Positions 33,565 through 46,067 of a stretch of 64,000 bases of DNA are shown here, one piece after another. Origin of the DNA: Brachypodium distachyon (taxonomy: Eukaryota > Streptophyta > Magnoliopsida > Poales > Poaceae); contig NC_016134.3 of assembly GCF_000005505.3 (NCBI RefSeq), positions 5,766,001 to 5,830,000 on the forward strand. The letters run 5' to 3'. The notes beneath the pieces were generated by a model. That model was given only the letters and a program-made list of their open reading frames with translations. It did no database searches and was not told the origin of the DNA. Numbering within the stretch: position 1 is the first letter of the stretch; every line of letters begins with the position of its first letter. The position numbers and the translations under genes are program-made.

Positions 33565-36500
33565 GAACTGATTCCTCAAATAGTCGAGTTTCTTTAGGCT
33601 GCTCATAAGGGGGAAAACAGTTCAGCAACTTATAAGGCTACAGTAGATAAGTAGATGAGTTCAGCAATAGATTCAGTATGAAGATCTAAATAATACAATG
33701 CAATGGTAGAAAATGGCGATGTTGTGACATAATGCTATAAGGTACTGACCAAGCTTTGTTCTTCTCCTCACAGAACTCAAGGAACTAAAGGAAAGTTCTC
33801 TTGACTCTCTGAGCAGCAAAGCTGTAACATGCAAACACATAGAAATCAGGAGTTTGCCTTACAAACTTTGATACCATTTTATTGGAGAAACTTTGACAAA
33901 ATTTGTAAGCCAAACTCCTGATTTGTATACCTTTTCATGTTACAGCATTGGTGCTGAGTGAGTCAAGAAAAGTTACATTAAGTTCTTTGAGTTTTGTCAG
34001 GAGAAGAACATAGCAAGGTTAGTACCTTCGATAGTATCGCTATTTTGTACCGTTGCGTGATTTATATCTTCATGCTGAATGTGTTGACTAGTTGCTCTAC
34101 GCATCTAGTCTAGCCTCCCAAGTTACTTTATTTTTCTCCCTTTGTCAGCTGCCTGAGGGCACTCAACTCTGTGAGGAATGCGTTCTATGATGTGCGCACA
34201 AAGTTCCTGACCATGCATCAGGTATCACCTTATTTAGTACGTAATGTCATGTTCGTATTCTACAAACTCTCCTCGGTCGCTTACGGTGCTGACATATTTT
34301 TTTCCTGTTTGAATGTAGCGGGTGCAGCAAGTTCCGTCCCATTACCTGAAGATGTAAACCCGTTGGAGTAACATAGTGGAGCTGCATGTTCCGACGATAC
34401 CTCACTACACCTTTGAAGTCGTACAACATGCTCAGCTTGGCTCCTAGTCGTTTGCTTGGGTTGTTGCATTGCTTGAGGTTGTACGACTTCAAAGGTGCAG
34501 CGTGGTAACGTTCGAGCATGGTCTGGACTTTTTGATCATGGAACTGATTCCTCACATAGTCGAGTGTCTTTAGGCTGCTCATAATGGGGAAAACAGTTCA
34601 GCAACTTATAAGGCTAAAGTAGATGAGTAGATGAGTTCAGCAATAGGTTCAGTATGAAGATCTAAATAATACAATGCAATGGTAGAAAATGGCGATGTTG
34701 TGACATAATGCTATAAGGTACTAAACCAAGCTTTGTTCTTCTCCTCACAGAACTCAAGGAACTAAAGGAAAGTTCTCTTGACTCTCTGAGCAGCAAAGCT
34801 GTAACATGCAAACACATAAAATCAGGAGTTTGCCTTACAAACTTTGATACCATTTTATTGGAGAAACTTTGACAAAATTTGTAAGCCAAACTCCTGATTT
34901 GTATACCTTTTCATGTTACAGCATTGGTGCTGAGTGAGTCAAGAAAAGTTACATTAAGTTCTTTGAGTTTTGTCAGGAGAAGAACATAGCAAGGTTAGTA
35001 CCTTCGATAGTATCGCTATTTTGTACTGTTGCGTGATTTATATCTTCATGTGAATGTGTTGACTAGTTGCTCTGCGCATCTAGTCTAGCCTCCCAAGTTA
35101 CTGGATTTTTCTCCCTTTGTCAGCTGCCCGAGGGCACTCAACTCTGTGAGGAATATGTTCTATGATGTGTGCACAAAGTTCCTGACCATGCATCAGGTAT
35201 CACCTTATTTAGTACGTAATGTCATGTTCGTATTCTACAAACTCTCCTCGGTCGCTTACGGTGCTGACATTTTTTTTCCTATTTGAATGTAGCGGGTGCA
35301 GCAGGTTCCGTCCCATATTACCTGAAGATATGTAAACCCACTGGAGTAACATAGTGGAGCTGCATGTTCCGACGATACCTCACTACACCTTTGAAGTCGT
35401 ACAACATGCTCAGCTTCGCTCCTAGTCATTTTCTTGGGGTTGTTGCATTGCTTGGGGTTGTACGACTTCAAAGGTGAAGCATGGTACCGTTCGAGCATGG
35501 TCTGGACTTTTTGATCATAGAACTGATTCCTCACATAATCGAGTGTCTTTAGGCTGCTCATAAGGGGGGAAATAGTTCAGCAACTTATAAGGCTACAGTA
35601 GATGAGTAGATGAGTTCAACAATAGATTCAGTATGAAGATCTAAATAATACAATGCAATGGTAGAAAATGGCGATGTTGTGACATAATGCTATAAGGTAC
35701 TTCAAAGGTGCAGCGTGGTACCGTTCGAACATGGAGCGACACTTTGTTGCTCGGGATGGTTTACTTCTTGGGTTATAGGTCCAGACCTGCTGCACTAGCT
35801 GCATTTAAAAATAGAAAAACATGCCTGGACGGTAAGCGATCAAGAAGATCTTACGACATAACAACATGACATTAATAAAAATGAGGTGATGCCGGAAGCA
35901 TGGTCTGGAACTTTTTACGCAGACCGTAGAACTCATTCCTCACATAGTCGAGTGTCTTTAGGCAGCTCATAAAGGGGGAAATTTAGTTCAGCAACTTATA
36001 AGGCTACAGTAGATGAGTAGAGCACACCAGTCAATAGATTCAGTATGAAGATCTAAATAATACTATTCAATAGTAGAAAATAGCTGTTGTCACATAATGC
36101 TATAAGGTACTAACCCTGCTTCGTTTTTCTCCTCACCAAACTCAAGGAACCGGATGCACGTGTTTTTGACCCTCTGAGCACCAATGCTGTAACATGCAAA
36201 TGCATAAAAATAAGGAGTTTGGCTTACAAACTTTGATTCCATTTTACTTGAGAAATTTGACAAACGTTGTAATCCAAACTCTTGATTTGTATAGATTTGC
36301 ATGTTACATTGTTGGTGCTAAGAGAGTCAAGAAAGTTGCATTCGGTTTTGAGTTTTGTTGGGACAAGAACATAGCAAGGCTAGTACCTTTGATAGTATTA
36401 CGTCACGGTATCACTATTTTGTACCGTTGTGTTATTTATATCTCCATGCATGCTGAATGTGTTGACTAGTGTGCTCTACGCATCTAGTCTAGCCTCACAA

Positions 36501-37010
36501 GTTACTGGACTTTTCTCCCTTTGTCAGCTGCCTGAGGACACTCAACTATGTGCGAAATGTGTTCTATGATGTGCGCAAAAAGATCCTAACCATGCATCAG
36601 GTATCACCTTATTTAGTACGTAATGTCATGTTCGTATTCTACAAGCTCTCCTCGGTCGCTTACGGTGCTGACATATTTTTTCTGGTTCGAATGTACCGGG
36701 TGCAGCAGGTTCTGGCTTATTACCCGAAGATGTAAACCCACCGGAGTAACATAGTGGAGCTGCATGTTCCGACGATACCTCACTACACCTTTGAAGTCTT
36801 ACAACATGCTCAGCTTGGCTCCTAGAGTCGTTTGCTTTGGGTTGTTGCGTTGCTTGGGGTTGTACGACTTCAAAGGTGCAGGTACCGTCCGAACATGCAT
36901 CGACACTTTGTTTCTCGAGACGGTTTACTTCTTGGTTGTAGGCCCGAACCTACTGCACCATCTGCATTCAAAAACAGAAAACATACCATGAAGAGATTAC
37001 AACATAACAA
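33565..37010. repeat. Array of alternating inverted gene-fragment copies (hairpin array)
   Basis: Antisense (A) and sense (S) versions of the same exon/intron fragment alternate: A 33565-33880, S 33890-34440, A 34445-34855, S 34865-35410, A 35415-35705, a second A-type block 35700-36215, S 36225-36820 and A 36835-36960. The first two A+S units repeat with a 976-bp period and are nearly identical; landmarks at 33598, 34574 and 35553 and at 33901 and 34877 fix the period. Sense exons carry splice-like borders (AAG^GTTAGTACC, CTTTGTCAG^CTGCC, CATCAG^GTATCACC, GAATGTAG^CGGGT). The junctions are palindromic around ATCAGGAGTTTG and around CACCTTTGAAGTCGTACAAC. The coding content is degenerate and unidentified. 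Confidence 0.8.
33947..34438 (+). pseudogene. Exon/intron fragment, sense arm 1
   Basis: Three exon-like pieces (about 33947-34017, 34149-34221, 34319-34438) read LRALNSVRNAFYDVRTKFLT, then a V-Q-Q-containing segment, then IPHYTFEVVQHAQ in another frame, with stops between. The antisense arms encode the related SSLKTLDYVRNQFHDQKVQT and ERYHAAPLKSYN. Both arms therefore descend from one gene. I cannot name the family. Confidence 0.5.
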
Positions 37011-37086
37011 CATCGCCGTGGGCGCCGGGTGCCTGTCGCATGAGGGCAGCACAAGGAACGCCTTGGAAGTAGAGCTGCAACTTTGT

Positions 37087-37214
37087 GACCCTCAGGGTAT
37101 TCTTTGACCCTGTTTAGTTCAACCAAATGAACTAAAGTTTCAAAATGACACAACCTTTTGAAAAACTAGTTCATTTGTTTGAACTAAAAAGGGTCAAATG
37201 ATACCCTGAGGATC
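37087..37214. mobile_element. Foldback MITE, 128 bp
   Basis: The left arm GACCCTCAGGGTATTCTTTG and the right arm, inverted, GATCCTCAGGGTATCATTTG continue through GACCCTGTTTAGTTCAA, pairing over ~45 bp. The target duplication is not clear, so the superfamily is open. Confidence 0.65.
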
Positions 37215-37239
37215 AACATGTTGCACTTCTACTCGCAAG

Positions 37240-38215
37240 AGGTCGTCGTTCGCACGCACCATCGCCGTGGCCGCCGCATGAACCCAGCGCCAGGCCTCTA
37301 TCGCTTGGGGACGATCTAGATCGCAAGGTGGCCTTGGAATAGTCACTCCTTCGCCGCCTCGTCGTCGCGCCAGGCCTGGATGTCGGGCTCAGTGGCGGTG
37401 TAGCCGAGGTGGCGGCGTGCGCTACTCCGCCTCCTCCTGGCTGGCACGCTGGGCGGCATGAAAGCCCGGGAACTCCTCGGGGTCGTCCTCGCGCCGGTAC
37501 TCGAGCAAGGCGCTCGTACTCGGCCTCCGGCGCCCGTTCCCTCTCAGGCTGGACTAGCCGGAGGTGGTCGTGCGACCACGACGCGGCCCGCCGCGCCCGG
37601 GAGGAGGAGGCCGAGCCCGGCGCATCCTTGATGAGTCCGAGCGTCGGGGTGCGCGCCGCCGATGAGGAGGACGACGACGAGCCACCGCCCAGGTAGCGGG
37701 GGCGGCAGGCCGGCGCGGGAGGAGGCGCCCCTGCGGCGATGTGCATCGTCACCACGTCGAGGGTTTGGCCTGGCTGCCAGAAGGTGCGCCGGTCCTCGAT
37801 GTTGTTCCGATCCACACCGTCGGGTGCGGAAGGTCTTGGACGCGGCGCCGCTGCTCCGCCTCGAAGAATGGCGTCCAGGCGGTGCCGGTGTGGCGGTCCC
37901 ACTCTGGCATCACCCTCTACGCCTCCTTCAGCACGTCGACGTAGTGGTTGGCGATGGCTTCGCGGCAGCGTGCTCCTTACGGTACCAGCGCCACAGGTCT
38001 GCCACCCAGGCGGCTAAGCACCCATCCGTGGGGCAGGCGACAGTCCGGCGGCGCGGGTTAGGTGGCCCGCGCCAAGGCCTCGGCCTCATCGACGCGCAAC
38101 CACTGGCGGGTTTGTGGGTTTCCATCGTCCATTGGCGAGGGGCAGGGCGAGAGAACGGGCGAGCGGAAGGGCTAGAGGAGACCGGTGAGGGGCGGCGAGG
38201 CGAATGGCGTGTCTG
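37240..38215 (-). pseudogene. GC-rich frameshifted coding remnant, unknown family
   Basis: On the minus strand one frame gives WVADLWRWYRKEHAAAK, a stop, then MPEWDRHTGTAWTPFFEAEQ and RRRVQDLPHP. Near 37825 the coding sense passes to another frame reading DRNNIEDRRTFWQPGQTLD and VVTMHIAAGAPPPAPA with a Ser run, then a further degenerate stretch. The combination of coding-like residues and at least two frame changes marks a pseudogene. It recalls repetitive grass-specific unknown proteins, but I would not assign a function. Plus-strand ORFs here are shadows. Confidence 0.45.
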
Positions 38216-38439
38216 ATGGACCTGGATCGAGCTGGAGGGTCATCTTGGCTCCAAGGACACACAACGGCCCAGCCCAAGGCCAGCCCAAGATGCAACAAAT
38301 GAGGCCCAACTCTGGAAATATTGTCATCTTTAGTATTTTTCTTCCTTAATCTGAACTAATACATGTATTCGCGTTTTTGCCGGAAATCAAGGTAGGTCGG
38401 CGCCCGACTTCGCCATACCAGAGCTCCGACCATGACATG

Positions 38440-39560
38440 GGCACCTGTCTTTTCAGCAAATGATCATTTCTGCTTGGAGCTTAAAGTACTCTTTTCTTTC
38501 AAAAAAATAAAATAAAGTACTCTTGCACCAAAAATTTAAAACTATCATGCGCTCTAAATAAGTACTCCAACTTTGACCATTAACTTTTGTGTGAAATTTT
38601 CTTGTAAGCCAGCGGTTCTACACTTATACATAAGTACATTGCTGAACAATCTTTCGTGACAAATCTAATGGTAGAATTTATGTCTAAAAATCTGTCTAGA
38701 TAGTTTTTTTTACAGCAGTCTGTATAGTTTTTATTGATAGTGATCAATGATTAAAAAAATGTTCTACAGCGCTTTCTCGGCAACGGATGATTCTTCACTT
38801 GGTGCCATGCTTAGTTTCGCTAAAGCAACATTAATAGAGCCACAATGAAAACCTTTTGCCATTCCACAATCTTCGCTCAGGTATTCCAAGCGTGTTGTGT
38901 GAGTAGTTAAAAGCTCCAAGGGTCTTTGAACGAGCTTTCTGGCTCGGCTCTACATCATAGTGCAAACCAGTGAGGTGACACTCTCTGACATATCAACAGA
39001 CATTGTTTCTTGAGAGGCCACCGCAGCATAGATGTAGGTGTCGCCACACCTCTCAAATCCCAATGCCTCCCAAGCCCACCAAAGCCAGCTAGATGCAAAC
39101 CCTCTGTATGTAAAAGAACGAGAAAGAGCGGCCACCATGAATAGAGAATGTATTTCATTTAAATGAACTAAATAGCAGTTTAAAATGACTGTTCATCTCA
39201 CAAAATGTAGCACATGTGCACCTTTCTCATTTCTTTTATAAACCAGAAGGTATCACCGTACAATATTCCACAAGATAGTACTATGTGATCCCAGCCATTT
39301 ACTCAAGACACCTACAGGTTGCGTGGCACTACAGCGAGTTTTCAGAAGGTAATTATATGGCACTCTATTCAAGATGTATGGTGATAATCTTCCCCTTCCA
39401 ATAGTAGTTGAATAAATTTTACATTTTTGTTACACAAGTGACAATTATTACAAAATAGAGTGCTGGGTTACTATATAGTACACTATACACGTGCAACATT
39501 CTTTTTCATGCGCTGTGGTAGATGCAAAGGTAACCTCAGCTCAGGTCAGCCCAACCTTGG
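38440..39560. repeat. Dispersed 1-kb repeat, copy B
   Basis: Collinear with copy A (23610-25000) and copy C. On the minus strand it keeps the longest open piece, including FASSWLWWAWEALGFERCGD, at 39138-38950. This suggests copy B is the least decayed remnant of a coding exon or a transposon segment. Confidence 0.7.
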
Positions 39561-39894
39561 ATTATTGTGTAAAGTATTTTATTATACATACGGAATTTTA
39601 ATGAACTGTTCTCCATGAAATTCAAGTATAGCAATGCTTTTGGATAGAGATCTTTTGGATATTCTAGAACACTGGACGTACTCCAAGCACAGCAGCAAAT
39701 TAAATCGCAGAGTTTAAATCCCGGTTTCCTCGTTCACCACGTCATTAATGAGTTGCATGCTTTACAAATTCTAACCTCTCTTTTTTTCCTTCGCCTGATT
39801 AGCATTTTGTCTAGAGCTGAGATTATATTTTACCTTTTGAGGGTATAAATAATCGATCAAGCACAGAGACTAGTAGTTCAGTGCCCCTACTTTT

Positions 39895-40690
39895 ACTACA
39901 GTACTCCCACTTGCCCTTTAATTTCTTTCAAGATGCAGAAGTTAGAATCTGTTAGTATGAATACCAGATGACCTAAAAGATATATGGTACTCCAATTGAA
40001 ACAATACTTCAAGAACAGATTGATCATGGTTCCCAAGAAGTTAACAGGCCTTAATAAAAAAACAAAATACTAAAGTCATACTCTCTAAATGAGAGCAACT
40101 TGTATCCTTAACCTACGAAACGTAGTGCCTTGCGAGATCACAATAGCATAGATCTCAAGGTGTCATCAAAGCTCTCAAATCCCAATGCCTCCCAAGCCCA
40201 CCATAGACAGAGACAAACCTCTGAATGTAAAAAAAAGTGAAACCATGAATGGAGAATGTATTTCATTTCTCTACTTGTCGACAGTCCAAAATGAACTAAA
40301 TAGCACTTTAAAATGAATGTTCATCTCACAAAATGTAGCACTTGTGCACCTTTATCACTTCTTTTATAGACCAGAAGGTATCACAATATTACACAAGAGT
40401 ACTATGTGATCCCAGCCATTTACTCAAAACACCTACAGGTTGCATGGTACTAGAGAGAGTTTTTAGACGGAATGGTCAGAGGACACTCTATTCAAGAGGC
40501 ATAGTGATAATCTTCCCCTTCCAATAGTACTTGAATAAATCTTACTTTTTGGTTACACAAATGGAAATTATTACGAAATTGAATGTTGGAAGGCGATAAA
40601 GTGTACAATATACATGTGTAACATTTTTATTATTATTATGCATCATGGTATACGCAAAGGTAAATACTCAGCTCTGCCCTAACCATGGAT
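39895..40690. repeat. Dispersed 1-kb repeat, copy C
   Basis: Lies directly downstream of copy B in the same orientation. Shared blocks include GTTCATCTCACAAAATGTAG, AGACGGAATGGT (with copy A) and GGATTATTGTGTAAA (with copy B). Confidence 0.7.
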
Positions 40691-40699
40691 TATTGTGTA

Positions 40700-41490
40700 A
40701 ATTATTTGACTATTATACATAGATAATTGTGTCACTTACCTGAGCCTTGGTCGAACGTACTAGAAACCTTGTGCCTCAGACCTGAGCCGCATGGGGTGGC
40801 CTCATTCCTTCTTGAATTTCAATTAAAGGTGAGTTCCAATTTTGGATGTTAGGGTTTGTAATTTCGCTTTCTTGCAATTTGGTAAAATTTGCAAAACGGG
40901 GATTATGGTTTTGAATTTTCTGACAGAAAATAGGCATGGTTTGATGTATATATCATGGTGGATTTGCATGAGATTTGTGGTAGGCTTTCAGAATTGATCT
41001 TCTTAATCTTAATCTTAAGAAATGAAAAGCAGCATTGTTGCGTTTCATCAAAAAAAAATTCATAATTGATGGGTGAGGATATGCATGGCGATCCTATGAA
41101 ACACCCACCACATGGAGATGTGCCCTTGTCAACAAGGGTTGGCCAGTCACTACCGTTGTAGCAGGGTCGTCTTCAATCCGCTCGTACGGGGGTAAATTTG
41201 TGTGATTGTACTCATTCAGAATGCACGAGAAACAGAAATAATATTTCTCCCCATGGCAGCAGCATAAAAAACACTAATAGAACGGTGAAGTTGTCTTTAT
41301 TCACTAATGGTCCCTGCAGCTCCTACATCAGCCTCCTGTCCATTTGCAACTTTCCACTCCCCTGTGAAGCTTCATCATAGTAAGGAGTCCCTACAATAGG
41401 AGGAAACTTGGCACTAAGTATTAGGGAGAAATATCAATAAAACAGTATGATCAGTCATGGATATTGCATCCTTACCCTTATTGACAAGCT
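40700..41490. other. Intergenic, unclassified
   Basis: AT-rich with no motif found. A possible splice or UTR side of the gag-like remnant lies near 41490. Confidence 0.3.
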
Positions 41491-41493
41491 AGG

Positions 41494-42240
41494 CAGAATT
41501 TACTCCTCAATTACAACAGGCTTGGACCCCTGGGCCCTAAATTTGCTTGATTCCGCCATAGGTGAAAAGCATGCTTTCTTCTTAGGATCATTTTCACCCT
41601 TGAATTTTCTTTTCCCCGAGTTCATGGAAGCGAGGCGAGTGCACTCTTTCTTTCTACCCTTAAGCCGCTCCTCTTCATGAGCGCACATAGCCGTGAGCTC
41701 ACTCATGGTCCACTTCTCCTTAAGCATGAAATAATTATTCCTGAACGGACCATACTCAGCAGGAAGGGAAGCCATCATGAAGAGGACCAAAAATCCCTCA
41801 GAAATCTCCTCATCCATTCCCTTCAGTTTTGCGGCCAAATCCATCATCGTCATCATGTATTCTCTTATGCTGCCCACACCATCATACTTAGTTTTGAACA
41901 GTCGTACTGGCATAAATCTTAATGCAGCTTCTGAATTGCTCCTCAACTGAGGCCAAGTAAGTTTGAGCATCATTAGACTCGGGGATTGCTGCCCTAATCC
42001 CAAGTGGTATGGTGCTCTTCATGACCATGAGGGCCATGCGATTGGACCGGTTCCACTTGTCCATAGCAGACTCATAAGCCTTGGTTTCCTCGGCCAGCTG
42101 CTTTTCATCACTAGGGGCTGGTGCTGCTGGAGGGTTGGGAGCCTTCTCCCTAAGTGCATAATCAAGATCCATGACTCCCAGTAAAAGAAGAATCTGCTCC
42201 TTCCAGGAAGGAAAGTTTTCCCCAATATATCGCTCTATTC
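41494..42240 (-). pseudogene. Ty1/copia-type gag fragment (UBN2-like), frameshifted
   Basis: The minus strand starts with ENFPSWKEQILLLLGVMDLD, typical of copia gag N termini, and runs through AETKAYESAMDKWNRSNRM and MALMVMKSTIPLGIRAAIPE. Around 41930-41960 the frame shifts, and the second frame continues with RFMPVRLFKTKYDGVGSIRE, MMDLAAKLKGMDEEISEGFL and LPAEYGPFRNNY to a basic tail ending PVVIEE and TAA. No CCHC knuckle, protease, integrase or RT follows. It is a decayed retrotransposon fragment. A domesticated gag gene is less likely because of the frameshift. Confidence 0.75.
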
Positions 42241-42661
42241 CATTGAGGCAACCAATAACAGCTAAAGGGTTTATGCCTGGATTTAAACAATTGAATAATA
42301 TAGTAGGGATGTCAGAACAGAATTATGTTACCCACAAATAAATTATGGCATGATATTAAGCCTACTACGTTGATCTGATTAATAGCATGCTAATTAAAAA
42401 TCCTCGCAACACTATTGCATTGGTAAGAAACGAGAGGATACAATATTCCATCAACGGGAAATTAATTCCAACTATTTTTGGCTATAATCAACTGTTGTAA
42501 GAGTATGAACATACACCAATTAATTACATTACTCCTAAATTCATATGTAGAAGTAGTTTTTTTTTCTCTGTTCTATTTGAACTTGTAACTAATTATACTC
42601 GGAACTTTTTTAAAGACTAATTGTAGTGATATGATATTCTACTTTAGTTAGACAAATGGTA

Positions 42662-42796
42662 CTTCTCTCGTCCGAAAATAAGTGTCGCAATTTTTTTTTT
42701 CAAAATGAACGAATCTATGCAATAAATCTGTCTAGGTACATACATACATACATACATACCTAGACAAAATTGTGGCACTTATTTTACGACGGAGTG
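42662..42796. mobile_element. Stowaway-type MITE with internal (ACAT)n
   Basis: CTTCTCTCGTCCGAAAATAA at the left pairs with ..CTTATTTTACGACGGAGTG at the right, around a TACATACATACATAC microsatellite near 42737-42760 that appears to have expanded at the hairpin tip. Confidence 0.75.
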
Positions 42797-43078
42797 ATTA
42801 AACCTTAACCGAATAACCAGAGGTAGTAATTGATAGCAGAATGAAAAGCGAGACATATACCAGAGTTACAACACATAACAACATTTTTTAGAGAAATTAA
42901 CACCAACAGTGAAACATCGTCGTGTACTGCTTCTTGCCAGCAACGCGTGCATGGCCAATCTAAAGGACAGCTTAACGTAAGTTGTGAAATTCGACGGCGG
43001 CACGGCACAGATACGTACTCTGATGCATGCCGCCATGCCGTCCAGGTGGCGCAACGTTGAGGAAGCCCGATCGTATTA

Positions 43079-43190
43079 CTCCCTCCGTCCCATATTAAGT
43101 GACTCAAAATTGTCTAAATATGAATGTATCTATATCAAAAAACGTTTAGATACATGTAATATTTCGTCATTCAATATGGGACCGAGGGAG
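43079..43190. mobile_element. Stowaway-type MITE
   Basis: CTCCCTCCGTCCCATATTAA and the inverse ending ..ATATGGGACCGAGGGAG, with TA at 43077-43078 and 43191-43192. Confidence 0.9.
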
Positions 43191-45976
43191 TATTAGGAGA
43201 ATTTACAGACTAATCTACCGTGGCTCTGGATCGGAACTGCATGCGAGGCCTGTTAATACAGGCTAACGCTGATGGATGGATCTTAATCTAACCCTTATGT
43301 ACCCGGTGGATATTAGCGTGGAATTAGATATGGACTAACCTGAATTTGGTGTAGCCATCATCTCCGAAGTTGACATGGAGGAAGAAGCGCAATCGAATTG
43401 GTGATGAGAGAGACCTTCCGGCCGGCAGCTTTGCGTGGCCGATCTTCACGTACGTACGCCAATGGAAATGCCTTCCAGATTGGTTTTTTTTGGAGTACTG
43501 ATAGCAGGCAGGAGTATTTTGGAAGAAGCGGCATGCGCGAGTTGTTCCTGATCTGTATATATTGCTTCTGGGACCTAACCGTATCTGCGTTTCAGCCGCG
43601 CGCAGTTTATGGTAATTACTCATCTCCCCCCTTAAATGAGGGTGTTAATCCCGTTTTTTAAGTGATTGTTCTAGGTCCACTTTTGACTGTGGACGTTTTA
43701 ACATTTTGATCGCATCTTCTGGCTAAACACAAATAGAGACCTCCTACGCGAGAGCAACTGAAGGCTAAATTAAAATTTGGTCCTCCATATGTATTAAATA
43801 TTTTATCCTAATTGCTTAAAAGTGCATAATGCTTATGCACTTATTGGAAAGAATGGGCGCACAGGCTTCCGGGCCACCCGATATCTCTTAAACGAGGGGC
43901 ACCGCCCGATCCTTTTAGGATAACCTGCGGCCTGCCCTTCTCTCCCGACTCTCCGTTTCTCTCCCGTCCCCATTTCTCTCCCAAAACAAATCTCAAATCA
44001 TGTCAGGTTGTGCTCGTGAGGGAAGTCAGTGGCGACGGGGGCAGCCAACGGCGAGTTGATACAGGGCGACGGCTTCCTGCGCGACCGCCCGCTGGCACCA
44101 GCTGCTTGGAACGCGCTGATGGGGGCAGCCCCGCCGCGGGCTCGCAGATCAAGGCAAAGCACGGCTGCCGTGTCGCAGCAGACTGGTCGGGGTCGGGGGA
44201 GCACCCGTAGACGGAGAATCCGAGCGCGCGGGCGACGTGGGCGTCGGCGAATAAGGACCAGGAGATGGAGAGCACGGCAAGCAGCGGGAGCTTCACAGGG
44301 GAGTTGAACGGGGCCGTGGGGATTTTTAGCGGTGTGGTTGGCGGAGTTCAGGGGCGGGGGGAAGAGGGAGCGTGGCCGACATGGTGGGCGAGGCCGACGA
44401 GGTGCTCGAGCTCACTGTTGATTTCTTGCCGCGGCGTCGACAACCAACGGCGAGCGCCATAGGGGATTGAGCCATTTGGGAGGGCCTCTGCATGTCGCAC
44501 GACGCCTTTCCGTGGGTTGAGCGAACAAGGTGCTGATACGTGCTCGGAGGGCGCGTCGACGACGTGGAACGAGCTCGGAGGCCGCAACGAGCACAACGAT
44601 TTTCTCCCGATTTCACGGTTAGTCCTCTCCCAACCCAGTGTCTACACATGCATTGTTGATTTGCATCTCCTAGGGTTACTGATGTCGTCGATTTGCACCG
44701 CTGCGTCTGCTTTTTTTGGTTGTTGATGTTGCCCTCGCGCGATTTGGGGCTGTTGGTGTCAAATGTTGATTTAGGCTCCGCGCGGTGGGTGTCGCCAGGT
44801 GATGTTGCTCGCCCTTATGTTTTGTTGCAAAAGTAGTGACGCCGATCGTTTCCTCGTATTTTTTACTGTGCTAAATAAGTGCTAATGGGGTGGAGCTGTG
44901 GATTTTTGGGACTCGGTCCCGGTCTTAGTACTGGGATATGACCTAGAGTTGTTTTGAATTTGTTGCATGCTACTAAGTATCTATTTTTTTTATCATAAGT
45001 TGGTTCACTAACCAGTTATTATTTGACGATTAGTTGCTTCACTAAGAGCTGAAATGTACGCTAATATTTAGTTGTTGCAAATCCTCCATGGAACTGTGTG
45101 TTTTATGGGTATAAATTCATCTGTACATTGGGGAACTATTATGTTTTGTGGTTTGTTTTAGTTATGGGGATATCAAACTATGCTAAACATATTAATTCGA
45201 TGTGTGTTATGTCGTCGTAAAATAAGAACTGAAATGCATATTTTTAGAAGATGTATTATGAGCGAACATTTTCTGAATGCAGGGTCGCATGATTAGCAAT
45301 TCAACTTGTTTTTAGCTTGATGCTTTCACGAGTTGCTGGACTACTAAGTTCTTTTTGAGTAAAAGTGGCATCTCCTAGCAAGATTTTGAATTAGAAGTTG
45401 CTATACTAGTTACACCTTTTGCTTTATCATATAGTTTCTTTTCTGACCAGTCAACCCTGGTCTAGAAATTGTATTACATAGTCAATTTTCTGAAGCAATT
45501 TCTACATCACTGAGCATTCAGTTTTTGCTTTTTCATTTTACTATTGTAATTAGTTGCCTTTTCAACCACTTAAATATTTCCTGAGTAAAAGTTGCATCTC
45601 TATCAAAATTTTGCATTAGAAGTTGTTCCAATAGGTACACTTTTTTGTTTTATCATATAGTTTCTTTTTGACCCGTCAACCTTTGGCTTCAAAATGAATC
45701 AGAGAGCCAACCTTTATCATATAGGGGCCATAGATATTGATACAACCATTTTCTTTTCTTGTTGCAATTCAGCTTTCTATGATTAATTAGTTGGGAGATG
45801 TTTGTTCATAGTTACTTTTAAACCATCTTGCTGCATTTTCCAATGTTTGTACATAGTTGCTTGTCCTTGCTATTATAGATTGCGCCTAGATGTCTTGTAG
45901 TTCTGAATTTTGTGGGGCCAGGTTTTGTAGATGTTATTGATGTCTTTGAACACTTGCTGTTTTCCTCTCCCCATAG

Positions 45977-46067
45977 GCATGACTGCGGCATTTTCATGCT
46001 AATGACTGCACAAATATGGGATGTGAGGACACCTCCTGAAAATGGACAATCAAAATTCCGAACATAA
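45977..46067 (+). pseudogene. Ulp1-like cysteine protease exon fragment
   Basis: After an AG acceptor (CCCATAG), the frame reads HDCGIFMLMTAQIWD and then a charged tail to TAA. The D-C-G-(I/V)-F motif is the catalytic cysteine region of Ulp1/SENP SUMO proteases (C48), enzymes that cleave SUMO. Only this piece is recognisable: the catalytic His and Asp exons are not found nearby. Plant transposons often carry Ulp1-like genes. Confidence 0.5.

Larger units (their letters stand above)
42241..43980. other. Intergenic with two MITEs
   Basis: AT-rich, holding the Stowaway elements at 42662 and 43079. The open frames near 43324-43661 on both strands have no recognisable domain. Confidence 0.4.

Noticed and set aside
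33565..37010. CRISPR-like direct repeats
   Set aside because: The units are ~1 kb, inverted and exon-containing in a plant genome. Not a CRISPR array.
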